Below, piece by piece: positions 1 to 6,676 of a stretch of DNA of 52,878 nucleotides. The notes below the pieces were generated by a model. It ran no database searches. It was not told the origin of the DNA and was given only the letters and a program-made list of their open reading frames with translations. The stretch covers positions 1 to 52,878 of the forward strand of contig CAMSZT010000021.1 of the NCBI GenBank assembly GCA_947066815.1. The letters run 5' to 3'. The translations under genes were made by a program, and so were the position numbers. The stretch is from an uncultured Lachnotalea sp. (lineage in GTDB: Bacteria > Bacillota > Clostridia > Lachnospirales > Lachnospiraceae). Numbering within the stretch: position 1 is the first letter of the stretch; each line of letters begins with the position of its first letter.

Positions 1-295
1 CAACCCAAATTATAAGGCATCCATATGTCAAACGAATGCAATGAACGCACTTTTATATCGCCATCCGCTAAAATATCGTAATTATGCTTAGAATCATTTT
101 GCCTACAAAATTTCAAAAAATCAATAGTTTCTTGCGCAAAATAGTATTCTCCTTCTCAAAGTAATCATCATATTTAATATTTATATCTTTAACTTCATAA
201 TCAGTCTTCATTATTTTCCCCATTTTGTCTTCTCTTTCAACCATTCTTTCCATAAAACATTTATAATTCAGAAGCAAAATACCACCGTGCTGCAT
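1..295 (-). pseudogene. AT-rich hypothetical gene, frameshifted and cut by the window edge
   Basis: Read on the minus strand, a frame opening at 295 gives 60 residues and stops at 113-115. The reading continues sensibly one frame over, with residues such as DFLKFCRQND followed by HNYDILADGDIKVRSLHSF, to the window edge. Adding one base next to the T-run near 113-125 would join the two parts. The composition is much more AT-rich than the rest of the window, which hints at a different origin. No ribosome site is convincing, so the true start could be an internal ATG. I do not recognise the family. A sequencing error in the homopolymer would give the same picture. Confidence 0.45.
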
Positions 296-580
296 TTTGC
301 GTACTAAGCAGTCTGCCGCTGCTATGCCGTTTTTTGTAAGTGTCTCTGTGTTACATTCCCATCAGGAAAGGGTGGGATCCTATGGGGTTTATTTTACAAT
401 AGAATGGGGGAGATTGCAAGGTTTTCGGCCTTTCGCAACTGCCGGTTGACAGATTTCAAGGCATACTTGCTGGCCGCCGGCGGCTTTTTCTGATAAAATA
501 TCCTTGACCGCCGGGGATTTCAGGAGGCAGGAATGCTCTGGGAAAACAGACCGGAAAATCAAGCAGGGAGGAATTCGTTT

Positions 581-1612
581 ATGACAATGGCAGAGAAGAT
601 CATAAGACTCAGGAAGGGGAGAGGCTGGTCCCAGGAGGAACTGGCAGGACAACTGGAGATTTCCAGGCAGTCCGTCTCCAAGTGGGAGGGGGGCGTGTCC
701 GTTCCGGAGCTGGATAAGATCGTGAGGATGAGCGAGATCTTTGGAGTGACGACTGACTATCTTTTAAAAGAAGAGCAGGAGGAGACAGCCCAGGAGAGGA
801 AAGAGACGGAAACAGAAGATTTTTTTTATAAGAACGCCGACGCTTTTGAGGGTGGAGGCGTGAAGCCCAGGTTTGTCTCGGCAGAGGAGGCGGCCAGATT
901 CATGGAGGTCACGGAAAAGGTATCCAAATGGATCGCTCTGGGTGTCTTTCTGTGTATTGTTTCGCCGATCTGTCTGATAACTTTCGGGGGACTGGCCGAG
1001 TTGGGGATCCTTTCTTTTTCGGAGAATGCGGCCGGAGGAATTGGCCTTGTGATCCTTCTGGTGCTTGTGGCGGCGGCAGTGGCCATCCTCATCTTTCATG
1101 GATTTAAGCTGTCAAAATATGAATATCTGGAAAAAGAGGCGATCCTGCCCGAGAGCGGTATCATACAGCAGGTGAAAGAAAAAGAGGAAGCCTTTGAGCC
1201 GAGATTCCGTATGGGGATCATGGCCGGGGTGACCCTCTGCATCGGGGGCGCCATACCGGTCGTGACTGTGGCATTTTTGGAAGATCCGTTCTGGGAGGTT
1301 TTGTCCGTGGGGGTACTGCTCCTTCTGGTGGCCTGCGGCGTTTATATCCTGATACGGGTGGGAATGATAAAGGGAAGCTATCAGAAGCTTCTGCAGGAAG
1401 GAGACTACACCAGAAAAAATAAGGAAGCGTCGCGGGCGGTTTCGGCCTTTGCGGGTTTTTATTGGTGTATGGTCACGGCTGTTTTTCTGGTGGTTTTTTT
1501 TCGGACGGAAAACGGTAAGGCGGCCGGGCTGATCTGGCCGGTGGCGGGAGTGCTTTTTGCGGCGCTTTATACGGCGGTGAAAGGGATCGCGATGCGGGAA
1601 AAGAAAAAATAA
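581..1612 (+). CDS. XRE-family regulator with a C-terminal membrane domain
   Basis: This 343-residue protein begins with an XRE-type helix-turn-helix (about residues 5-60, RLRKGRGWSQEELAGQLEISRQSVSKWE), followed by a charged linker and about six hydrophobic helices. That layout is known for Clostridia regulators whose DNA-binding head is tethered to the membrane, where they may sense membrane or antibiotic stress; no ligand can be named. I place the start at 581 rather than the longer in-frame ATG at 533, because GGGAGG sits eight bases upstream and the HTH starts there. The short palindrome GCCGCCGGCGGC plus T-run at 474-490 in the leader resembles a small terminator. The gene stands alone and converges on the epimerase-like gene. 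Confidence 0.8.
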   Translation: MTMAEKIIRLRKGRGWSQEELAGQLEISRQSVSKWEGGVSVPELDKIVRMSEIFGVTTDYLLKEEQEETAQERKETETEDFFYKNADAFEGGGVKPRFVSAEEAARFMEVTEKVSKWIALGVFLCIVSPICLITFGGLAELGILSFSENAAGGIGLVILLVLVAAAVAILIFHGFKLSKYEYLEKEAILPESGIIQQVKEKEEAFEPRFRMGIMAGVTLCIGGAIPVVTVAFLEDPFWEVLSVGVLLLLVACGVYILIRVGMIKGSYQKLLQEGDYTRKNKEASRAVSAFAGFYWCMVTAVFLVVFFRTENGKAAGLIWPVAGVLFAALYTAVKGIAMREKKK

Positions 1613-1620
1613 GGGGGGAT

Positions 1621-1816
1621 GCGGGAAGCCGGCAGGCATTATGTCTAACGCAAACATGGCAGCGGATCGCCAAGCGTTTGCTTATAGAAATAATGCCTGC
1701 CGGCTTCCCGCTGACGGTCGGGCAGACGTAGGAGCGGCAGCGGATCGCCAAGCGTTTGCTTATAGAAATAATGCCTGCCGGCTTCCCGCTGACGGTCGAG
1801 CAGACGCAGGAGCGGC
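1621..1816. repeat. Duplicated 78-bp repeat with a 21-bp perfect inverted repeat
   Basis: The 205 bases between two convergent genes are almost wholly repeat. Positions 1661-1738 and 1739-1816 are tandem copies differing at only two bases. The segment 1621-1641 is the perfect reverse complement of 1691-1711, and also of 1769-1789 in the second copy, so a long hairpin with either partner is possible. The match continues imperfectly inward (GCAAAC against GTTTGC). The second copy ends one base before the stop codon of the minus-strand gene. This resembles REP/BIME-type intergenic palindromes. It may also act as a transcription barrier between the convergent genes, but it lacks a T-run. Confidence 0.85.
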
Positions 1817-1817
1817 G

Positions 1818-2789
1818 TCAGTCGAAAAATTCCACTTCAACCCCAAAGTGCCGCGTCTCGCCGGGTTTGATAAATTGCAGGGCGCCCTCCCTGCGGAGGT
1901 TCGCGCGGCCTTCCAGCTTATTGGTGCAGGGCTCCAGGCCGAGGACATAATCCCGTTCGCCCATCATCTTCCATTCGGTCATATAAGGGAACTGGGCCTT
2001 GTCCCAGCGGATGGCAAGTCCCACGCCCGCGTCGCCGTTCCAGATCTTTGCGCAGGGAGCGTTCTTTTCAAATTCGTGATAGTAGCACTGCTCCTGGAAA
2101 TTGGGGATCGGTGCGAGCATCTGATCCCAGGTGTCCAGATCCTCTGCCGCGCGGTCGTCGCGGGGGATGACCCGTTCGGAAGAGACAGTAAGCTTTGCGT
2201 GTTCACTGAGCAGCGGATAGCCGATGTTCATATGATAGAGGAGCAGGAGCGGTTCGTCGGCCGATCCTGCGTTTCTGACCGTGTCGGAGATCGTCAGGAT
2301 GTTTTTGCCGTATTCACAGGAGATGGTCCTGTCCAGGATCAGCTTCTGCTTGAAGATCTCCATGTCGTTGATCCTGGCGTGGAGCTCGATCTTCCCGTCC
2401 TCCTCCGTGTAATAGATCCGGTCGGCGGGGAGGTTGGAGACTGTGCCGTGGAGAGGGCAGGGGACACTGCCGTCCATGCCGGGAGTGCCGATGTTCTGCA
2501 GGCCGCAGGTGGTGAGGAACCCGCAGGTGAAGGATTTTAAAAATCCGAAGCCCGGCTCGTCGTAATAGGCGGGAGCCACGTAACCTGCGGAGCCCATGTA
2601 ATTCAGATTGACGCCCTTATAAGAGACGCGGGAGATGTCGGCGGCCCGGTCGGCGGAGACCGTAAATTCCAGCCCGCTCCCGTTGCGGATCTGAAACAGC
2701 CGCATGCCGTCGCCCCGGCCCCCCACCAGGCGGTGCTCCTCCACTCCGTAAAACTGGGTATCGTGTCCGTAATAGCTTCTGTTGACCAT
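1818..2789 (-). CDS. DUF4432 family aldose epimerase-like protein
   Basis: At 323 residues this is a typical length for the DUF4432 branch of the galactose-mutarotase fold. Recognisable stretches are the N-terminal DGMRLFQIRNGSGLEFTV and RAADISRVSYKGVNLNYMG, the GFLKSFTCGFLTTCGLQN segment, and a late GLEPCTNKLEGR. Members interconvert sugar anomers or isomers; the substrate here is unknown. An AGGAGG eight bases upstream supports the start. No sugar-uptake genes lie next to it, so context does not narrow the role. It converges on the XRE gene, with the duplicated palindrome just past its stop. Confidence 0.8.
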   Translation of the reverse strand: MVNRSYYGHDTQFYGVEEHRLVGGRGDGMRLFQIRNGSGLEFTVSADRAADISRVSYKGVNLNYMGSAGYVAPAYYDEPGFGFLKSFTCGFLTTCGLQNIGTPGMDGSVPCPLHGTVSNLPADRIYYTEEDGKIELHARINDMEIFKQKLILDRTISCEYGKNILTISDTVRNAGSADEPLLLLYHMNIGYPLLSEHAKLTVSSERVIPRDDRAAEDLDTWDQMLAPIPNFQEQCYYHEFEKNAPCAKIWNGDAGVGLAIRWDKAQFPYMTEWKMMGERDYVLGLEPCTNKLEGRANLRREGALQFIKPGETRHFGVEVEFFD

Positions 2790-2867
2790 TCTGAAAACCT
2801 CCTATCGATATGTTCTTTTCCTTATTATAATGCGAAAGCGCAAAAATACCAAGAGAAATCTGCACGG

Positions 2868-4241
2868 TCAGCCGATCCGTATGCAGTAATAAAGATTACA
2901 GAGGAATACCAGGGCGAAGGCTCCGAAGAGAAGCTTTACCGTACGGTTTCCCAGTGTTTTGCCCCGGAGCCTCGGCTCGCCCAGGGTGATGACCGTGAGA
3001 GTCATGATCCCGGTGTGGAAAAAGGTGGCGTCCAGCAGAGTGTGGACGAAAAAGGCGGTGAAGCCGGCCTTGCTCCAGGGCTTCAGATCCTTCCGGAAGA
3101 TGCGGACGGAGGCAAAAAGCAGGAGTATCAGGGCAGTCATGCCAAGCTCGGCGCCCACATGGATCAGGGAATTATGGATGTACCAGGTATTAAAATATTT
3201 GTCCGCGTCGAACCGGTTCCAGATCCTCCACTGGTCGGGGCCGATCCCGAGAACGGGATTTCGGAGGAGATATCCGGCTCCGTTCCGCATCATCTCCAGC
3301 CGCTCCAGAAAGGTCTCCGGCGAGCTGGGCCTGGAGAGGATGATGACGGCTGTCACGAGAAACCCGCCCACAGCGGCCAGGGCGGCTGCCTTTGGATACC
3401 TGTCAAAAAAGATGCCGAGTTTTTTCCAGCACAGGGTCATGGCCAGGGCGTATAAGAGCAGGAGCAGGCAGCACCAGGGGGCGCCGGTGCGGGCCGCGGA
3501 CAGGTAGAGCAGCACACCGGTGCCCACGGCCAGGCTGACTTTCGCGAGGATCCGGCAGCCGTACCGGAAAGCTTCCCGGAGAGAGGACTGCCGTTTTTTA
3601 CGGATCAGGACCACGAGGATCCCCGCCGCCATAGCTAAAAAGCTGCCCATGGACAGGGTCAGGGCCAGGGGGACCAACAGGACCGGTTCCAGATAAGGGA
3701 GGAAAGACGAGAGGCGGCCGAATCGCTCCTCCTCTTCCGAGATGCAGTGCATGAGGGCAAACCAGCTTACCACCAGAAAGATCCCCAGGGCGTTGGGATT
3801 GCCGAGGACACCGCCCAGCCTCCCGGCCCTGCCGTAGAGCAGGGCATCCAGCACAAACCGACCGGTGCTGACGGCGGCGGCCCCTCCCGCGCAGAGCAGG
3901 CACAGCTGCTTTAAAAAGGCGTGCTGCCTGTGATCGAGGGCCGCTGTCAGAAGATAGAGGGCCGGGAACAGGAGCTGCCTGGAGACATAGGAACCGGCGG
4001 AAATGTTCCGATACACATTGACGCAGGAGAGCATGCCGACCAGGCAGTAGAGGAGATAGGGGCGGAAGATACGCAGGTCGATCTGCGCGGATCTCCGGGA
4101 GAAGCCTGCCGCGCACAGAAGGAGACCGAACAGGCTGACAATGAGCGTGCTGCCCACGCCGGCCAGGATCAGCGGGCACAGTGCGGCGGCGATGACTGCG
4201 GGGAGCAGACAGCCGGACAGGGAATGGCTTGCGGTCTTCAT
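2868..4241 (-). CDS. O-antigen ligase (Wzy/WaaL)-like polytopic membrane protein
   Basis: A 457-residue protein made almost entirely of hydrophobic helices. It carries the GNPNALG loop near the middle and the late GIGPDQW...NTWYIHNSLIHVGAELG region typical of O-antigen ligase/polymerase-like proteins, where the loop histidine is usually catalytic. Such enzymes transfer or polymerise surface glycans at the outer face of the membrane. The start at 4241 has AGGAGG upstream and overlaps the acyltransferase stop by four bases (ATGA), so the two are co-translated. The frame stays open much further upstream, but that part is the antisense of the acyltransferase. The actual glycan is unknown. Confidence 0.75.
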   Translation of the reverse strand: MKTASHSLSGCLLPAVIAAALCPLILAGVGSTLIVSLFGLLLCAAGFSRRSAQIDLRIFRPYLLYCLVGMLSCVNVYRNISAGSYVSRQLLFPALYLLTAALDHRQHAFLKQLCLLCAGGAAAVSTGRFVLDALLYGRAGRLGGVLGNPNALGIFLVVSWFALMHCISEEEERFGRLSSFLPYLEPVLLVPLALTLSMGSFLAMAAGILVVLIRKKRQSSLREAFRYGCRILAKVSLAVGTGVLLYLSAARTGAPWCCLLLLLYALAMTLCWKKLGIFFDRYPKAAALAAVGGFLVTAVIILSRPSSPETFLERLEMMRNGAGYLLRNPVLGIGPDQWRIWNRFDADKYFNTWYIHNSLIHVGAELGMTALILLLFASVRIFRKDLKPWSKAGFTAFFVHTLLDATFFHTGIMTLTVITLGEPRLRGKTLGNRTVKLLFGAFALVFLCNLYYCIRIG

Positions 4242-5284
4242 GGAAGGGACCTCCTTTTGCGTTCCAGGACATGGTGCGACAGGATCGACAGCTCGATCAG
4301 CAGGGCGAGATACAGGAGGAAGTTCGGCCGCTGATCCGCGATCTGGAGTCCGAGTCTCCCTTCCAGGAAAAAGAGCCATCTCGCGAAGGGAACGTGCCAC
4401 AGATAGACGGAGAAGCTGCATGCCCCGAGGGCCTGCAGGGGAGGAAGGCGCAGCAGCCGGATCAGGGGTCCTGCCGATACGGCCAGACAGACCAAACTCA
4501 GGCAGCAGGCCGATACGGCCCATCTCATATCTCCGGGCATGCCCTCCAGGCCGAAGCAGGCGATGCCGGCGGCCGCGGCGCACAGCACGATGCAGCCTGC
4601 GGCCTGCAGGAGCCTCCGGCTGACGGAGGGACTCGTCAGAGCCTCCACGAAAAGCACGCCGAGGAAAAAATTCAGATATCCCTCCCCGCAGGTGCAGCAG
4701 AGCAGGGGAAGCTCCGGGGAATGCCTCATGAGGACCGCTCCGGAAGCCGCAAAGAGAGCACACAGGGGCAGGTACAGGGCAGGGCGGCGGAGGGAGATCC
4801 TTCCGGTCAGATAATAGAACAGGGAGCATATCATCAGGACACACAAAAACCAGGCAGGATCGTTATAGGGGACGAAAGGGCAGCCGGCAGCCAGCAGCAG
4901 AAATGTGGAGACGGTCCTCTGCGGGGTGATCCGCACGCCCGGCAGCAGCATGACGGCCAGGTTGGAAAGGACATACAGGGGATAGATCCGCAGGAGCCGT
5001 TTCCCGGCAAAAGAACGGAAAGGGCAGCGGCCCTCTGTCAGGGGCTTTTTATAGCGGAGCGCCGTGAGCAGCCCGCTGATGATAAAAAATATGTAATTCC
5101 CGAAATAACCGCCGAAGGCATAGACGGGGCCGAGCAGCCCGGAAAAAACAGAGTCAAAGGCATCGCTGACATGAAACAGCACGACCCCAATGCAGAATAT
5201 GGCCCTCAGGCCGTCCAGCCCGGGGAGCCTTTCACCCGGGGATCCGTGCTGAGAAAGGGCAGATCCCCTGTCATTTTCCGCCAT
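4238..5284 (-). CDS. Acyltransferase family 3 membrane protein
   Basis: A 348-residue polytopic protein with the acyltransferase-3 hallmarks. LDGLRAIFCIGVVLFHVSDAF near the N terminus includes the conserved helix-1 histidine. GNYIFFIISGLLTALRY and KRLLRIYPLYVLSN follow, and SVYLWHVPFARWLF lies near the C terminus. The family O-acetylates or O-acylates cell-wall and surface polysaccharides. It is first of a two-gene unit with the ligase-like gene, so modification of the same surface glycan is a fair inference. AGGAGG lies upstream of the start, and a sigma-A-like promoter is found at 5348-5375. Confidence 0.8.
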   Translation of the reverse strand: MAENDRGSALSQHGSPGERLPGLDGLRAIFCIGVVLFHVSDAFDSVFSGLLGPVYAFGGYFGNYIFFIISGLLTALRYKKPLTEGRCPFRSFAGKRLLRIYPLYVLSNLAVMLLPGVRITPQRTVSTFLLLAAGCPFVPYNDPAWFLCVLMICSLFYYLTGRISLRRPALYLPLCALFAASGAVLMRHSPELPLLCCTCGEGYLNFFLGVLFVEALTSPSVSRRLLQAAGCIVLCAAAAGIACFGLEGMPGDMRWAVSACCLSLVCLAVSAGPLIRLLRLPPLQALGACSFSVYLWHVPFARWLFFLEGRLGLQIADQRPNFLLYLALLIELSILSHHVLERKRRSLP

Positions 5285-5347
5285 CCTGCGCCGCCTCCTT
5301 TGCGATATCTGATACAGGCAGTTGCCGACCTCTCTCTATATGATTTC

Positions 5348-5375
5348 ATTATCGGGGCCAAAAGTCAAGTGTCAA
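5348..5375 (-). promoter_or_regulatory. Sigma-A-type promoter for the acyltransferase/ligase pair
   Basis: Read on the minus strand: TTGACA (5370-5375), a 16-base spacer, then GATAAT (5348-5353). It lies about 65 bases upstream of the acyltransferase start. A second TTGACT a few bases downstream gives alternative, poorer spacings. Confidence 0.6.
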
Positions 5376-5434
5376 TTTTTTTAGAAAAAACCCCTTTTCC
5401 CCGGGTTCTTTGACGCTTTTTTTGACGGCCGGGA

Positions 5435-5443
5435 TGTTATACT
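5435..5443 (+). promoter_or_regulatory. Extended -10 candidate promoter for the surface-fibre operon
   Basis: TGTTATACT is an extended -10 (TGn plus TATACT). The TTGACG copies at 5410-5415 and 5422-5427 are not ideally spaced. If used, it leaves a leader of about 180 bases before the first gene at 5631. That leader can fold locally (for example GCAGTTCTG with CAGAGC near 5496-5520) but matches no riboswitch I recognise. The region 5376-5630 holds no gene. Confidence 0.4.
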
Positions 5444-5630
5444 TACAAAGAAAAGAGACGATATAATAGTTATGTATGAAAATTACCGGATCGCAGTTCT
5501 GTTTTTGTAGCAGAGCAGTTGTGCTTTTCCGGCTTTTGTTGTAGGATATTGACAGGTTGACCGAAGGAAACGGCAGGTCTTTCGCCGCATAATATGATAG
5601 GGAGCGGGGGCCGCCGACGGGGAGAATGCC

Positions 5631-6089
5631 ATGACAGAAAAAGAATTCCGCAAGCTGAACCGCCGGGAGGTTCTTCAGTTATTACTGACACAGGTACAGG
5701 AGGAAAAGGAGCTCCGCCTTCAGCTTGACAAGACAGAGACGGCGCTCAAGGAGCTGGAGGAAGGCTATGAGCGCCTCAAGGCCCGCTTAAACAGCAAGGA
5801 TGCGAAGATCCACAAGCTGGCCGGCCGTCTGGATAAAAAGGATCTGCAGATCAAGGCATTGAAGGGCGAGCTGGAGAGACAGAGGACGGACCGGAGGATT
5901 CGGCTGAGGGAGGCCGGATCGGTCGCGGAGGCCGCATTGAGGCTGAACGGAGTGTTTGAAGCCGCCCAGAAGGCGGCAGACCAGTATCTGGAAAATATCG
6001 AGAGGATGTACGGAGGCCGGAAAAAGGCCGGCTCCGAGCCAAAGGGCGGGGAAGAGCAGCCCTCTGAAAGGAGCCATACATGGGAGTAG
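5631..6089 (+). CDS. Coiled-coil protein at the head of the surface-fibre operon
   Basis: A 152-residue, highly charged soluble protein. Residues about 20-90 form heptads rich in Leu, Glu, Lys and Arg, as expected for a long coiled coil. A shorter Ala-rich helix follows (VAEAALRLNGVFEAAQKAADQYLENIERMY) and then a polar tail. The ALRLNGVFEAAQKAADQYL part resembles a motif seen in DivIVA-like and similar Firmicutes proteins, but I cannot assign a family. No signal peptide is visible, so it is cytoplasmic. It overlaps the signal peptidase gene by ten bases. A scaffold placing secretion or sortase assembly at the membrane is possible but is inference. Confidence 0.75.
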   Translation: MTEKEFRKLNRREVLQLLLTQVQEEKELRLQLDKTETALKELEEGYERLKARLNSKDAKIHKLAGRLDKKDLQIKALKGELERQRTDRRIRLREAGSVAEAALRLNGVFEAAQKAADQYLENIERMYGGRKKAGSEPKGGEEQPSERSHTWE

Positions 6090-6661
6090 AAGAGAAGTCG
6101 CTTGACGAGCTGGTCAGAGGGGAGCTGCAGAAGGAGAAGGACAAACGCTCCCGCCGCCGGGTCCTGGGGATCACCGCCGGCGCTCTGGTGGTCGTGATCG
6201 CGGTCGTGGTGCTGATCGCGGTGTTTGTCTGTCCGGTCCTGCAGATATCGGGGGATTCCATGGAGGATACCCTCTCCGACGGCGATATTGTTGTAGCCAT
6301 AAACAGCAAGAATTTAAAGGCCGGTGATGTGATCGCGTTTTATTACGGGAATGAGATCCTGTTAAAGCGGGTGATCGCGACGCCGGGGCAGTGGGTGGAC
6401 ATCGACGAGGAGGGCAATGTCTATGTGGATGAGCAGCCCGTCGAGGAGCCCTATGTCAGTGAGCGGATGCGGGGGGAGTGTGATATCGAACTGCCGTACC
6501 AGGTGCCGGAGGAAAAATTCTTCGTGCTGGGAGACCACAGATCCGTCTCCGTGGACAGCCGGAGCCGGGCCATCGGCTGCATCGAAAAAAAGATGATCAT
6601 CGGAAAAGTCGTGTTCCGTGTCTGGCCTCTGTCAGATATGGGCTTTGTAAATGAATCTTAG
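6080..6661 (+). CDS. lepB: Signal peptidase I (Ser/Lys type)
   Basis: A 193-residue type I signal peptidase: an N-terminal charged segment, one membrane helix (about residues 30-55), then an extracytoplasmic catalytic domain. The nucleophile is Ser60 in SGDSMEDT. The general base is Lys96 in LLKRVIATPGQWV. The late GDHRSVSVDSR box is also present. Length and motifs are normal for the Gram-positive family. Placement just before the adhesin and pilins suggests it is dedicated to their signal peptides, in parallel with the Ser/His-type SipW near the operon end. It overlaps the upstream coiled-coil gene by ten bases. Confidence 0.9.
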   Translation: MGVEEKSLDELVRGELQKEKDKRSRRRVLGITAGALVVVIAVVVLIAVFVCPVLQISGDSMEDTLSDGDIVVAINSKNLKAGDVIAFYYGNEILLKRVIATPGQWVDIDEEGNVYVDEQPVEEPYVSERMRGECDIELPYQVPEEKFFVLGDHRSVSVDSRSRAIGCIEKKMIIGKVVFRVWPLSDMGFVNES

Positions 6662-6676
6662 GGAGGAGGAATCAGG

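Noticed and set aside
409-444. Possible short copy of the palindromic leader element (GATTGCAAGG...CCTTTCGCAACTGCC)
   Set aside because: Only the ends resemble the family, the core is missing and it lies about 140 bases from the next start codon.
1641-2540. 299-residue plus-strand frame over the repeat and the epimerase gene
   Set aside because: It begins inside the duplicated palindrome and then runs antisense to a well-supported gene. The repeated peptide only reflects the DNA repeat, and there is no ribosome site.
4242-4844. N-terminal extension of the O-antigen-ligase-like gene
   Set aside because: The extra 200 residues are antisense-like Pro/Arg-rich sequence inside the acyltransferase gene. 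AGGAGG and an ATGA overlap support the start at 4241.
4229-5413. 394-residue plus-strand frame antisense to the acyltransferase
   Set aside because: A consequence of high GC; low-complexity Gln/Gly/Pro composition and no family match. The minus frame has the acyltransferase-3 motifs.
5549-5594. TTGACA at 5549 with CATAAT at 5589 as a promoter for the fibre operon
   Set aside because: The spacing of about 34 bases is far too long for sigma-A.
5450-5630. c-di-GMP riboswitch in the fibre-operon leader
   Set aside because: Looked for because such riboswitches control pili in Clostridia. The conserved c-di-GMP-I and -II sequence blocks are not visible.
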